A model generated the notes under the pieces. It did no database searches. It saw nothing but the letters and a program-made list of their open reading frames with translations, and had not been told where the DNA came from. A DNA stretch of 64,000 bases, taken from Takakia lepidozioides. Taxonomy: Eukaryota > Streptophyta > Takakiopsida > Takakiales > Takakiaceae. Positions 42,508 to 54,917 of the stretch are shown here, piece by piece (position 1 is the first letter of the stretch; each line of letters starts with the position of its first letter). The position numbers were made by a program, and so were the translations under genes. Where the stretch lies: assembly GCA_030704615.1 (NCBI GenBank), contig CM060732.1, positions 6,140,001 through 6,204,000 of the forward strand. The letters are read 5' to 3'.

Positions 42508-45500
42508 TCAATGATTTCTGGAATCCCTAAGGAGGAGTTTGTGCAGCTCGTTCACGCTCAACGCCGGTGCATGAATAAAGTCATCAATAGTCAAGTTCAT
42601 CGTCAACCTCTTCAGGTAAATGTAATACAGATGCTTGCACGGATAATACTTTGAACCCTTCTTTGCTTCCATCAACGAGAAGTCCGTACAATTGCAAGTC
42701 GGCTCCACTCCAATCGTAATTGTGTATACATCGTCGCGTGCAGCCGAGCCGGCCGTTGCCATCCGATAAACACGCCCAAGGCCGGGTGGAGGTACGTCCA
42801 CGGAGCTCTGAATAGTGCAAGCCATCCCAAGAGCATTGGCAATCCGAGTCTCATTCAACTTGTTGGGAGGGTGTCGTCTCTTCACTCTTCCGAATCGCAT
42901 TGTGGGATGTGCAGAATTGTCCAATCCGTCTCTACTGGACCGAGCAGTCTGCAATGGCTGGGTCTGAGGAACCGGAAATGCGTGGGCCGGGACGTCTGTG
43001 CGTTGCACCATTCGAAATCCTGCTGCAGATAGAGCATCCGCCTCATTCTGAGAGAGGCTGCAACCCGGTGCAACAGGCCAGACATCCGGAGGCTCCGGCA
43101 TTCCTTGAATCCCATACTTGGGCTTGCCAAATACACAGGTCATTATGTCGTGCCTACATAACCAAAATGTCTGCGTTGTGGCGTGAGCAAATGTGGGAGT
43201 AAAAAATCTGTCGCTGAAACAAGGTGCAGGTACAGCACCGTGTGGGTTCCTCCGAATCATCTCACCACAATGTGCTCTCGTATCCACTCGGATGGCGCAG
43301 CACTTCCCTCGAAATGCCGGCAATGTCCTCGCAATTCTCCACTGTGACTCCGACACTCTTGTCTCAAAAATGGGAATGTTGTACTGCTTTACTACAGATG
43401 GCTCGTTATGTTGCCAGGGCACGCGCCCTGTGCTCAAAGGAGATGGCGATCTTGAACGTGTAGGACTTGCGGTGCTCGACAAGACCTCCTCGGGCAACAT
43501 CACAGGACCACGAGGGAGCGTGCGAATATTCTTGTCAGCTCGCCATGAATCCTCTTCTCCGCCAGGTGCCTTGTCAAGTCTTCGTCTCACTGGACGGGTA
43601 TGAACATCTCCTTCCAAATGTTGGCCTCTTCAAAGCAATGGCGTGTCCCGAAGGCCCTCTCGCAAGGCCGCCGCCCACTTCCGAGGATTCTTCGATCTGG
43701 AGGCAGTCCGCATCAGCATTTCCTGCCTGTCCGGCCCCAAGCCCCACTGTTTCCCTTTCAAGAACTCGTTGTACCTGCTTTGCTACATAATTGACCTCAC
43801 AATGTCCTTCGTTGTGGCAGTGAGGATGTCCACCAGATGCGTCGCAGAGGAGGCATGCCAGGAAGAGTGCACTGATTCGGCCATGTTTGTCGTGGGCATG
43901 TCGGTGTCGGAGTCGAGATACATTTCCTGCACAAGCACATGTTGAGGTTACAAGCAAGTTACAAATAATGCCAAGAATAATATTCAACGGGACGCGAATT
44001 CGTGCAACTCACCTCCCGCATATAGTCGCCGAACTGGAGGAAACGATAATGCCACCATGCTAGCCAACTGACCATTGCTCCCTCGTCTGATTTCCTTACA
44101 GCACCTGACGATGTCCACCAAGCCCGTATACATGCAAACTGTGTCTCTGCATCATCCAAGGTGGGAGCGCGCTTCCACGCAAGACACATGGAACGGTGCT
44201 CCTCTCTGAAATCTGGCGCCACGAGCCTGGTTGTGTACTGCGAAAGGCTCTGCAGAAAATGGAACCCACAAGATCTCTCCTTGCATTCCATGGGAACATT
44301 GGGGTCTTGCCCGTACACCCTTCGGATGGCAGCCCAATTTGCTTGTGCGTTGTCCGCCATGAAACCACGGAAATTGGGAGGGGGCAATCCCGCCTTGGCC
44401 ATCTGTTCGTTTATTCCCTGCCAAAGAAGCATCTCCGATTGTGTGTCCTCTCCTTTCATCTCACAAATAGCAATTGTCATTAACATCCTGCAATGGGTGT
44501 CGTAGACATGTGCACCCATTGTCACCCACTGGTGATTTGCAATTCGCTTGATATGGTCGAACATGACCCAACTGTTTGACAAGTCCCCACTCGTCATCCT
44601 GTCGACCAGTTCGACGCCTCTGCCAAGTCCACACGTCGACATTTTGAATACGAAACAACGATCTGCCTCAGTCCCTTGTCCTGGAAACCGACTTCCATGA
44701 ATGTAGTCATATCCACATCGTCGCTTCACCTCCAGAATGGAGTGCATATCCGAGCCACGCCCAATTTTCTGTTTGCATGACACAATGTGGTTTCGGACAT
44801 TCGGTGAACAAACGTGGGACACCGACTCCAACAATGCCTCCATTTCCTTGTCATCGAGAGGAACTCTGTCGGAGCCGTCTTCCGACATAATTCTGGCCAA
44901 CGCCATCTTATGGGCGGCTTGGAGCTATATCTGTTTGGGTTTGGCACCCGGTCTCAACTTAACCTCCTCCTGAACGAGCTGCTCTGCCTCGTGGGCAGCC
45001 TCCCGCGAGTTCCCCCTCGCCAATTTGTGACAATGGGAACCAACGTGTATGCAAGCTCGGGTGAGGTCAGGGAAACGGTGCAACACATAGAACTGCTTGG
45101 CATTACAAACAGACATGCAGTGTGGTGATTCTTTGCAATGCGCACACTTAAATGTGGAGTTCGGAACCTTCTCCTGAGCTCGAAATGGTTGATGAGCTGT
45201 GCCTGTCCAATCGGTCTCGTTCCTGTGACTTCTGGATTTAAAGTGGAAGCAAGTTGGGGAGAAACACCGCAACGCGCCCGCACAAACAACGTAGCGCACC
45301 CGCACACCATCGAGCATCTTCATGTTGGTGGTTTTGGTAACGCACCAAGGATGACCGTCATGTTTTCTATCCATATCTGTCAACATTCCGGACGCCCTCG
45401 AGTAGTCCGCCCGAGGAGGGAACTCAAAGAAGATATTACCGTCGACGCCTGCGGGAAGGCATGTAACTGATTTAATTGCAAACTTGTTGTAGTCCAGCCC

Positions 45501-46100
45501 GGCCAGCTCCGAGTGGTGTCCCTCCATGTGAAGCCCTCGCAGAATTTCAAGAATAGATCGAACTGCGGTGCTCGTGCTGGGAATATGACTCCCTCGTCCA
45601 GTGACGTCCATTGAGGACTTGCCTGATCTCCAGGACGATCTCGGAACTTCCATGACCTCGTCTGAGTCGGACAGGTTGTGAACAACCCGGTTCTCGCTCG
45701 TCTTCATTGATGGGTTTGGCTCTGGATTTACCTCGTTGCGGACTTCTTTCTTTGAGGTACCCACTCTCTGATTCGCGGATTGTTTCGTTGAAGGCGCCAG
45801 GATAAAAGGTGCATTTGGTGGGCAAATGAAGTCCCCAACAGCCTTGTATATAACGTTGTCCGATGGTGGAACTCGCCATTCCCTGCCATCGCCGAAATCA
45901 TCGTGGAGCACAACAATACTCTCGACAACAACGCCGTTTGAGTCCTTCCTTTCCTCCTCCAAAAAAACCGACCCCGATTTCAGGTGGTATCGAACGCACA
46001 GATATTTCTCCATCACCCGGCAGATGTCCCCTCTGCACGGAAATGAAGCTCTATGCTCGTGAGGAGGGCAGTACACTGTAGCGCTCGGGTTTTCCGCCAT
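42508..46100 (-). pseudogene. MULE-type transposase with SWIM zinc finger, element C
   Basis: ATG 46100 (MAENPSATVYCPPHEHRASF), intron at about 44011-43925, stop at 42508. Regions in order: FICPPN linker, MLTDMDRKHDGHPWCVTKT, zinc-binding FKCAHCKESPHCMSVC, SREAAHEAEQLVQEEVKL, DDE core (NHQWVTMGAHVYD, ICEMKGEDTQSE, FMADNAQANWAAIRRVYG), basic linker and SWIM finger CNCTDF...YYPCKHLYYIYLKRL. Three stops interrupt it: TAG 44925-44927 (CAG in copy A), one after VRSIM near 43784 and one before RGQHLE near 43633. It is very similar to A, indicating a recent common source or segmental duplication. Confidence 0.85.
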
Positions 46101-46389
46101 GGGAGATGTGCACACAAGACTGCCAGGATGGCGTGCGGGCAAGCTCCCTGGTAGAAGGGGGATGCAGCGATGGGAAGGAATGCGGTGCCGATTTGTCCGA
46201 GCGACGAAGCCTGATCCAAATCCAGGGAGCCAACTATCTCAAAAATCCACAATCAGAGTGTTAATGAACCTTGTCTCCGGAATGCGGCCCCTGGTCTTTG
46301 CGCAATAACTGCCAACGGTATGCAGTCAGAAAGTGGGGGGCCGTCTGGATGATGTCGGCTGAAGGGGAGAAGCCGGCACCGTGCCGTCA

Positions 46390-48010
46390 CATTACTACCC
46401 CCGAATGGAAATTCGGCACTGAATATCCAACCGGGGCCGCACGGATGAAGTCGCCTGGGGCAAAGAGGCCGGCACGTGTCCGACAGAGAACATCCCCCGG
46501 ATGGAAATTCAGCGCCGAATTTCCATCCGGATCCCCCCAAAGGAAGTCGTGTCGGGGGTCAGGCCGAAAACTGGCCGACATAAAAACCTCCCCGGATGGA
46601 AAAACGGCGACGAATTTCCATCCGGGGCCGTTCGGATGCAGTCGGGGAGGGGGGAGAGGTCGGCACCTGGCCGTCACATTTCAACCCCCGGATGGAAATT
46701 CGGCACCGAATATCCAACAGGGGACGCCCGGATGAAGTCGCCTCGGGCGGAGAGGCCGGCACGTGTCCGACAGAGAGCATCCCCTGGATGGAGATTCGGC
46801 GCCGAATTTCCATCCGGGCCCCCCCAAAGGAAGTCGTGTCGGGGGGTCAGGCCGAAAACTGGCCGACATAAAAACCTCCCCGGATGGAAAAACGGCGCCG
46901 AATTTCCATCCGGGGCCGTTCGGATGCAGTCGGGGAGGGGGGAGAGGCCAGCACCTGGCCGTCACATTTCAACCCCCGGACGGAAATTCGGCACCGAATA
47001 TCCAACAGGGGACGCCCGGATGAAGTCGCCTCGGGCGGAGAGGCCGGCACGTGTCCGACAGAGAGCATCCCCTGGATGGAGATTCGGCGCCGAATTTCCA
47101 TCCGGGCCCCCCCAAAGGAAGTCGTGTCGGGGGGTCAGGCCGAAAACTGGTCGACATAAAAACCTCCCCGGATGGAAAAACGGCGCCGAATTTCCATCCG
47201 GGGCCGTTCGGATGCAGTCGGGGAGGGGGGAGAGGCCGGCACCTGGCCGTCACATTTCAACCCCCGGACGGAAATTCGGCACCGAATATCCAATAGGGGA
47301 CGCCCGGATGAAGTCGCCTCGGGCGGAGAGGACGGCACCTGTCCGATAGAGAGCATCCCCCGGATGGAAATTCGGCGCCAAATTTCCATCCGGGCCCCAT
47401 TAAAGGAAGTCCGGTCGGGTGGTGAGGCCGAAAACTGGACGATATAAAAACCTCCCAGGATGGAAAAACGGCGCCGAATTTCCGTCCGGGGCCGTTCTGA
47501 TTTCCCTCTAGCAGTCGAGGAGTCCATGAAAAACTTGTCTAAAAGTGGACTTCAGCCACAAAACTAACAGTTTACTGTGTTTTTCTCCAAAAAACCAAGC
47601 GGCCACGCTCAGAATCACCTGCAGGATGGTAATTCGGCACTTAGACTTACCTGGCGGATGGAAATTCGGCGCCAAATTTCCATCCGCCAGCGATCCGAGT
47701 AACCTGCTGGATGGAAATTTGGCATGACGAAAATTTGGCGCGCCGCCCTACCTGGCGGATGGAAATCCGGCTCCGAATTACCAGCATGACGAAAATTTGG
47801 CGCGCCGCCCTACCTGGCAGATGGAAATCTGGCGCCGGATTTCCATCCATCCGCGCGCAGAATTACCTGCGTGGTGGAAATTTCGCGCGCCGCCCTACCT
47901 GGCGGATGGAAATCCGGCGCCGGATTTCCATTTATCCGCGCTCCGAATTACTTGCAGGATGGAAATCCGGCGCCGGATTCCCATCCTGCCGCGCTCCGAA
48001 TTACCTCTAC
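46390..48010. repeat. Palindrome array of element C with 288-bp higher-order repeat
   Basis: Palindromes GGATGGAAATTCGG / CCGAATTTCCATCC and variants (AAACGGCG, TTCGGCAC) recur about every 95-96 bp. Between about 46.5 and 47.45 kb three different 96-bp units form a 288-bp unit that repeats three times; for example CCTCCCCGGATGGAAAAACG begins near 46587, 46875 and 47163. From 47.6 kb a different set with GGCGGATGGAAATCCGGC and GCGCGCCGCCCTACC follows. The long plus-strand frames here (up to 282 codons) are periodic artefacts. Confidence 0.85.
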
Positions 48011-48059
48011 GTTGGAAATTCGGGGCCGAGTTGCGTCATATTTCATCCGACAGGGAGGG

Positions 48060-49465
48060 CTTCATCCGACATTTAATTGCGTAGTTGGGCATTAAATGTC
48101 CACCGCCATCCGTTTTGATTCGGGCTTGCGATACAGGGATTCCGCGGTTGCTTCCTTGATACGTACCCTAAATCTGATGCTAAACTTGGATTAACTTCTA
48201 TTCGAGGCATGTACCCCAAAAAACTGAGATCTTTTTTCTTTTTGGCTGGGACTTATGCCGCCTGAAGGGCGTGGCTCTCCTGAGAGAGACCCCACATCCA
48301 GACCGCGGCGGAAGTTGAGAGCTTTGTACTTTGGACGATGGCCAATCTCTCGCATGGCCAAACTTAAGCTCCAGCAGGACATTCCAGTGTCTTGCTCACA
48401 ACCCGCGCCAACTGAAGCCGAGTACTCTCAGGCAAGCCACTTCTGCTTTCGCTTTGTTCGCTTTCGCTTTGTTGTTTCGCTTTGTTTTCGCATCTTCATC
48501 CTGGCATCGCTGGAAGCGTATGGTTGCATCGCAAAAGTAGGAGCTGTTGCGAGGAATGATCAAGGTCTGAGTGGTTAAAAATTAAGGGAATCCATGCTGA
48601 GCTGAGAAGAATGTCTGAGCAGATGAAGTGCCTTCAAAACATTTCACCTTGTTTTCCCGTCTTATGGAATTCTTGATCATTTGTTCATCATGTTTCATAT
48701 TACCGGTTGAGTGAACCTTACATAGTTTGCAATGCGTGTGCAAAGCCGGCAGCTCTGGAGAAGGCTGCTTGTGCATGTCATTCTTAGGCATTGGTTGGAT
48801 TTGTTTTCATTGTTGTTCCATGGCACTCCATACTTCCTAAACTTGTTTTGTTTTCATTGTTGTTCCACGATTGTTGCTATGGTGGTTGCGCTGCTCGTTG
48901 CGATGCTGGTTTTGGCACCGATGTTGGTTCTCACGATTTTTGGGAATGACAGAGTGACGATGAGCCCGGCACGCTGGTGGTATCATCGACAGCTCCAACT
49001 CATCGCATGTTTGAATCGCCCAACTTGGGGCGAGAGGGCAAACTTAAACCTTTTGTTGGTGGACGGGAGGACCTGCAGCGAGAGTACGACAGAATAGGCA
49101 TTGGGGAGGTTGGTGCGGGCGGCATGGCAGGTGAAGGGCGTGAGGATGTGAGGACAACAGATCCGGCAATGGAGGTTGTTGATGCACATGCAGTAGGGCC
49201 CGCCCACGCAAAGAAGAAGAAGAAAGCTAAGCACATGCAATCCCTGGCGAGAGAGCCGTCACGGGCTGCAGAGGGGGGAGTGAGCAGTGCGCGCGAGGGT
49301 GTCAGTTCGTCTCAATCAAAGGTGGTCGTCCTGGAGGGTTGGTTAGACCATCGCGGGCAAGAGCAGCCCCTGCAATTACCCATACGGTGGAGAGTGGAGA
49401 AGAGGAAAGAACACCAGAAAGAGCACGGATTGTGCCAGTTCGAGGTGAAGCCGGGGAGAGGGCAG
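48060..49465 (+). pseudogene. ParB-like/methyltransferase gene, copy 4 (5' part only)
   Basis: This is parallel to 24.24-25.9 kb: the small conserved frame (48255 on), upstream DNA, then the coding frame from 48977 with GREGKLKPFVGGREDLQREY and IGEVGAGGMAGEG, a lysine run, and SQSKVVVLEG. Copy 4 keeps one base that copy 1 lost near 25403, so it reads through where copy 1 shifts. About 200 bp present in copy 1 are deleted after VVVLEG. Homology stops at about 49465, before any ParB-like or methyltransferase region. Confidence 0.65.
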
Positions 49466-49566
49466 TCCTGGATAAGGGCAAAGAGGTGCATGGGGATATC
49501 ATCAAAGCTGGAATTGTACCAAATGTCATTCTAAACACTGCCCTGGCAGCTCTGGAAAAGGGGTGT
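49466..49566 (+). pseudogene. PPR repeat fragment
   Basis: The frame reads GKEVHGDIIKAGIVPNVILN followed by TALAALEKGCQ, close to the L/S-type pentatricopeptide repeat GKExHxxIIKxGxxPNVxxxxAL. PPR proteins bind organellar RNA. Only one repeat is present, directly joined to the truncated methyltransferase copy 4, so it is a breakpoint fragment and not a gene. Confidence 0.6.
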
Positions 49567-50020
49567 CAAGTTATTTTACCACTGGTGTGAAGTTAGCTAG
49601 GAAATTGCAATGGATAGAGAGGCGAGTAGCCTATGTTGAAAAGCGGCGTTGCATAGCTCAACGCTATGGCAACCAAGTTTGGGCTTCTAGTGTGAAGCGG
49701 AGGAGATGTTGGCCACGAGTGGGCGAACTGGTGGTCGTCTTCTTCAGTTGCAGGCCGAGTTAAGGAGCAGCATGCTGTCGATGGTGAGGCTGGGGTGATG
49801 ACCAGTCAGACCATCTTTGTTTCTCCTGTGGTGAGGTTAGAGGTGATGACCAGCCAACCATAGGAGTACCTGCGGTGGATGCAGGTGCAGGTGCAGGTGC
49901 AGGCTATGTTATGAACCTAGTATTCCAAACCATAAGCCGCATCAAGTTCTCTACCCGGTTACCTTGTGGAGAGGGGGTTAGAGACAGGTTCATGACCGGT
50001 TGAGTGCCAGTTTGTCAACA
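49567..50020. other. Stretch with no clear gene, probably gag leader
   Basis: A short basic frame at 49563-49763 and GCAGGTGCAGGT repeats (49877-49905) are visible. Position before the gag frame suggests it is the leader of that retroelement. No LTR or primer site was found. Confidence 0.35.
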
Positions 50021-50025
50021 CGAAG

Positions 50026-51250
50026 GTGCCACTAGTTGCTGGGGAAAGTGCTGGTACGAGCACTAGCGATACTAGCGGGTATACGAGAAGAGGTGTGCGG
50101 TTTAGGCCACCTTCACCTCCTGTGTCTTCTACGGAAGGTTCTGATTCGGATTGTGAATCAGGAGGACTCACACCGGCGGTGCAAGTTGTTTCCTTGCCAT
50201 TGTTGTGGGACACGATGGAGGAGATGTATGGAGCCACCAAGGGGCCACGAAGGTACTCTGGGGTGGTGGGCACCATTGAGTTGGATGATTTTATCCAAGA
50301 GTTTGATAGTTGGTGTGACTTGCAGCAAATGCGCAATCCACAACTGTTTACGCCTTTCATGGCATGGAAAGGGTTGTTTCAGCACCTTGAGGGGCCGCCC
50401 ATGGATGATTACCATGAGTTTAGGCGGGGGCACGATGTTGAGATCGAGGAGTGGAGGATGTACTGGTCACCCGACTATGTCTCCATCACTAGAGGCACTA
50501 GAGGCACAAGGGCAGCAGCCACACCGGCCGCTGCACCGCCAGCAGCAGCTACAACAGCAGCTTCCACGAGCACTAGTGAGACTAGTGGTACAGCAACTAC
50601 GACGTCCACCCAAGCTATTGCTGCACCAGCACCAGTGGCGGTGCCTGCCTTCAACCCTGTTTTGGAGTTCTTCGAAGAGTTGAGAAGGAACTACCAAGGG
50701 GTGAGGACAGAGAAGTTGAGGAGCTTGCAAGAGTTCCAACGGAAGCCTACTGAGAGCTTGAGGGAGGCTTTCACTCGCATGAGGCGCTTGATTAATGTAA
50801 CCCAAGGGGTTACGGAGGCTCAGGCAGTCCAGTTCTGGTACAGGATATTGGACAAGGAGCTGAGGAGAAGGGTGCGGGATGCAACTCTCCTACAAACGGC
50901 CCAACCCACCTTAGCAAATGTGTTTTTGCTGGCAGAGCGGATAGAGCTCAACATGGTGGAGGAACGAGTGGTCATGGTAGGATTTGCTATGGAGACACCA
51001 TGGGGTAGTGGTGCTCCTAGCCAACCACTACCTCAACGTGCTCAAGGCAACAAGGGGGCTCAGGTGAAGCTCAGGGAAGGGCAGAGAGGACCTCAGATGC
51101 AGGGGTCTCTCCCTTCATTTGCAGGCCAACAATGGGCGGATGTGGTGTGTTGGACATGTGGAGGACCCCACGTCAAGAAGGATTGTCCAGAGGGAGGCAA
51201 AGGGCCGGCACATGCACAGCCCGCACAGTGCCAGGCTACTACGCTTTCGA
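50026..51250 (+). pseudogene. LTR retrotransposon gag with CCHC knuckle
   Basis: The frame has a disordered Ser/Thr-rich start and a capsid-like region (RRYSGVVGTIELDDFIQEFD, MAWKGLFQHLEGPP). An Ala/Thr/Pro-rich linker follows, then KPTESLREAFTRMRRLINV with FWYRILDKELRRRVRD and ANVFLLAERIE typical of gag. It ends with a knuckle CWTCGGPHVKKDC (one residue short of the usual spacing). Beyond it the same frame becomes low quality. The gag would package element RNA. No pol follows in this orientation. Confidence 0.75.
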
Positions 51251-51650
51251 GCGGGGTGACTGTGGTGGTCTACCGAGTCCGTGGCTCCTGCACATCCTTG
51301 ACTCTGATTTTCCCACGTACGGTGGGCACCATGACAGATTATGCACGACTATGCTATTGCGGTGGAACTATTGCCAGTGGACCTGGGAGGACTCCATCTC
51401 CAAGACGTACACTCCTGAACAAGTCCGCATCTCTTATCCAGTGAATGGGGACATTCATATTCAGATGGAGCATGGAAACAGCGGGGCAACAGTGAAGCTT
51501 TCCATATTCCATGGTGGTTTGATTGAAGGGCACGACATTGTCGTCCACTTGAACAGAGGCGTGAGGACGGCTGCTATCAAGTTTACCTGGAAGAGCCCCA
51601 TGACTCATGACCTCGTCTTCAGAGCAGTCGAAGATCCTACTCCTTCATGA
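51251..51650 (+). pseudogene. Remnant frame after gag (unrecognised)
   Basis: Another frame than gag carries FTWKSPMTHDLVFRAVEDP and GDIHIQMEHGNSGATVKL up to a TGA at 51648. It looks protein-like but I cannot name it. It may be a protease-region remnant after a frame change, or part of a different gene. AATAAATA at about 51721 could be a poly(A) signal. Confidence 0.35.
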
Positions 51651-51699
51651 CTTTGCTTCAGAAGGCATAAGGCTGACCATTCGCATGCACCACGTGCTT

Positions 51700-52320
51700 C
51701 TTATGTAATTCATGTGGATCAATAAATATACCCATTGTGGCCTCATTTTTGCATCCTTCTTTTTGACAATGGATAACTAGTCATATTGTTGGGGGTGGAT
51801 TGGGGGTAGATTGTTTCTTACCATGATTTTGTGTAACCAACAACAACACACACTTACTCGTCTCCACTGGACATGTGCCACACTGGGGATATAAAGGGGC
51901 GAGCAATCCCGGGATAGAATTTGATTTTCGCAATTCACCCAACAGTGTATATAACGAGAATATTGCCAAATTAATGTGAGTGAGTGTGGTTGCAGTACAC
52001 TATAAGCGCACATTACATCCTCCATCCCGTATGGGATTGCGCACTAAGGCACGGAATGTGTAGTCAGCGCCGATTTAGTGGTTGCAAGTGTCAGGCAGGC
52101 CATAATCGGCATCCGATTGTTGCCTGCAGTATCATATAATCGGCGCCAATTACATGTACGAAAACCCTTCCATTTGGTCGGATTAATGTATGAAGACTGT
52201 CCCTGAAGGAAATCGGCACCGAATTGAATTCCTGAACCCCTTCGGAGTATGTAAACGGAGTCGTTTGTTCGCAAGGGGAAGGGCCAACCACCAAGAATCC
52301 CATTATGCAGAATGAAACCA
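51700..52320. other. Spacer with AATCGGCGCC motifs upstream of methyltransferase copy 2
   Basis: No gene is seen. Palindromic motifs appear from 52067 (AGCGCCGATTTA), 52140 (AATCGGCGCCAATT) and 52210 (AATCGGCACCGAATT). They continue through the introns of copy 2, so this may be its upstream intron or promoter. Confidence 0.4.
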
Positions 52321-52725
52321 CTGCCCGCGGTTCGAAAAGCGGAGAGGCCGGGCATAGACAGGTTGAAGCTGTACTTTGAAATGGATGGATACAACAATGC
52401 ATTGGCCTCCTTCCTTCTGGCCACCAATGACAAGTCCGGGTGAGAGATTCCCATCACAGATTCTGACAAAGCACAATGGGGAACTCAGTGGCAATTTGTT
52501 GATGCGCAATTTGAAGAGCGAATTGCAGGAACGGAATGGGAGTTCCTCTCAAACAAATGGATGTACATACTCGATGGCAACCATAGATGGCTGGCGTGGA
52601 TGGAGGTTATCAACAAGCAACACCCCATTGATTTCGAGTGGCACGTTTGTGTCAACTCCAAGATCATGGATGTGAAGAACGAAGACTTGCCTATTGTCCG
52701 TGCGGCAATGAGACGCATGAACCAG
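52321..52725 (+). pseudogene. Copy 2 exon 1: ParB/sulfiredoxin-like region with DGNHR
   Basis: In one frame with a single TGA (52439-52441) the exon gives GIDRLKLYFEMDG, then WGTQWQFVDAQFEERIAGTE, KWMYILDGNHRWLAWMEVIN and FEWHVCVNSKIMD. It ends before GTAAGTG at the same place as copy 1. Strand-DGNHR-helix is the hallmark of the ParB/Srx fold. 'GTQW...FEE' matches 'GPHWQRRNEEFE' of copy 1. Confidence 0.6.
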
Positions 52726-53245
52726 TAAGTGTTTTTCCCTTATTCTGTTTCCCACTGTGTGAGCTCATCTGAGCATTGCAAGGATTTGAAAGGGAATGAA
52801 GCAGTCCAGATTTGTGCTCATGTGAGCGTCCCACAGGGAATTTGGCGCCGATTGGTAATGGGCTTTTGGCTGTGGACTGCGATTTGACACAGAGTGTTGA
52901 ATCGGCGCCGAATTAACGTTTGTAGTATGACACTTGTTTTGAAATTGGCAGCTTCGAGATGTCTGCTTACAGAAATCGGCGCCGATTTGCAGAGTGTTTT
53001 TCTTCATTGTTATGTTTGGCTGGTGTACTGCTCCGTGACTGTTTCGTTTTATGGTCTTTCCCGAGTATTCTCACTGCCATAGCCAATGCCAAATTCACTG
53101 TAGGACTTCTGAAGTTCAGTAGTCGGCGCCGATTTGCTGGTCCTCTGACAGTGGTGTTGTCAACGTGATCTTTAATCAGCGTAACATCGGAGAGAAATGT
53201 AAAAACGGACCTTTCCCACAAACTTTTCTACTTCCAGATTTGCGC

Positions 53246-53370
53246 AATGACACCTCTAGAACAATACGAAGGAGTATTCTCTTCGGAAGTCTTCGAGAAA
53301 TGCAAGAACAAGCGGGACAGCTGGATGACTCTCACTCGTCAAACACTCGTTGAGTACATTGGCGCAGACG
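53246..53370 (+). pseudogene. Copy 2 exon 2
   Basis: It follows TTTTCTACTTCCAG and reads ICAMTPLEQYEGVFSSEVFE then RDSWMTLTRQTLVEYI, aligning with DKTWYRLSMDAMVDYI at the end of exon 2 in copy 1. The next bases belong to the inverted segment. Confidence 0.55.
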
Positions 53371-54458
53371 GCTTGCGATGCAAGTCCACTTTTTTTTCAT
53401 ATATGTGAATGGGCTCCCTTCGGAGCCTATTTTGCGCAATACCTCCATTTCTGTTTGAGGGTCCCCTTTGCAGAAAAGAACAAGGCAACCCGCATCGTCG
53501 AGCAAATGCCCAGACAAGACCAGAGCGTAGTTTAGAATCTGCTCCCGTTTCACATTCCACGGAGGAATCCCTGCAAACCCATTCCGGGAACCTTTTGACC
53601 ATATGGAATATCTACCAGAACAAGATCTGCTCCTGCCTTAATGGACTCCACTGCAAGGGAACGCCGCACGGACTGTCTGGAAGGACTGGGGTGTTTTTTC
53701 AGAAAAACAGAGACCGTCTCTGCTTCTTTCGGCCACGATGCATTCCCTCCTCTCGTTTGTAGACGCTGGACAACAAGCTTGTAAAAATCACAGGACATGC
53801 AGATTACCTCCGTAGCAGGAACCATCTCTTGCAATGGCCGCGCCTCGTATGCATCGCTCACAATCATCATTTGCCCGCCTCCTGCGCCTCTGCCTGTTCC
53901 TTGTAACGCGTTTCGTGACAATGACCGTTGCCTTCTCTGTAGGTCCATATTCGTGAGTTGGTTTGTGATGGCTTCTTCGGAAGCCACCACCGAAGGGCCG
54001 AAATTTCCCTGGTCGCCCCCCACACCCGTTTCTTCGTCCTCGTTTTGGCCGCGCCTCCCCCGTGTCAGAGCTCCAGGAGAAGTGTCGATCTCCGTACGCG
54101 CGACCTTCTTTTGCTTCTGTTTTCTGGTCCTCTTTTTCTGCTGAGCTGCTGCTGTCTGTAAGGTCTCTTCCGCATGCTCCAAATTCCGCGCTGCCGCATT
54201 TATCAACTCTCCTCGGCGACTCTCGGAGATAGGCGGAAGTGGATTGGCATCTAGTGTCCCTGTACGAATGTACTGCGCATGTATTCTGGACTCCTCTTTC
54301 GGAATAAAATTTGGTGGACAGTCCAGCCACCAGTAGCATTGCTCATTAACAATTTCAGTATACTCCACAAACTGTTTGCCGTTGTACATGGAGCACTCTG
54401 ACTTCGACCCCGCCCACGCTATCAGTATTGCAGGCATCTCGGCGATATACCCATGTGG
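53345..54458 (-). pseudogene. Copy 2 exon 6 (inverted): linker and motif IV with DIPYG
   Basis: After TTTGCAG at 54459-54465 the minus strand gives PHGYIAEMPAILIAWAGSKS, a Trp-rich patch (CYWWLDCPPNF), a basic linker (KKRTRKQKQKK) and CMSCDFYKLVVQRLQ. It then reaches GADLVLVDIPYGQ, and after a one-base slip near 53580 NYALVLSGHLLDDAGCLVLF. DIPYG is the catalytic [D/N/S]PP[Y/F] equivalent of amino methyltransferases with Ile in second place. Up to the slip the frame is open for 304 residues. Confidence 0.65.
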
Positions 54459-54917
54459 CTGCAAATAAAAATTACAGTACCTGTTCCAAATGCCACCTTA
54501 TTAGAAAACCAGTTGAATGAAGACATTGCCGGAGATAATTCGGCACCGATTTCCCATGGAACACAATTACAGAGAATTGCACTTGTAACAAAGGATAATG
54601 TAAACCGATTGCAGTTGTAAGGGAAAACAGCAACCTCCTATATTTGGGGCGGATTCTATTTTAGACATCATGGAAGTAAATGCAGGCAAGGATAATCGGC
54701 GCCGATTCCTCACGGCCACCGAACCACAGCATTGAAATTGCGAAAAGCAAATGGGGAGTCGGTGCCGACTTCCCAAGCAAGTTGCTATGACATTTATATA
54801 TGTAGTCTCGAGAATTCTGTAGTCAGCGCCGATTCCCATGCTATTTCACTTGTCCGAAACTTTTTGCTTACCTCGCTCTGCCAGAAAAAGTGACAACAAA
54901 AAATGGGAGAGATGTAC

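Larger units (their letters stand above)
41803..48010 (-). mobile_element. Mutator-like element C
   Basis: It opens GAGGTTAGCTATTTCATGAG with CATGAGCGG repeats (41795-41845), then the shared subterminal GGCGCC block (42020-42350), transposase (minus, 42508-46100) and a palindrome array (46390-48010). The flank to about 49.46 kb matches the start of methyltransferase copy 1. It is the closest relative of element A in the window. Compared with A and D it lacks about 180 bp just left of the transposase stop. A right terminus is not seen; the homology breaks at a PPR fragment. Confidence 0.7.

Noticed and set aside
46501-47349. 282-codon plus-strand ORF in the element C array
   Set aside because: Its product repeats with the 288-bp DNA unit, and the opposite strand is equally open; the palindromic repeat simply lacks stop codons in several frames.
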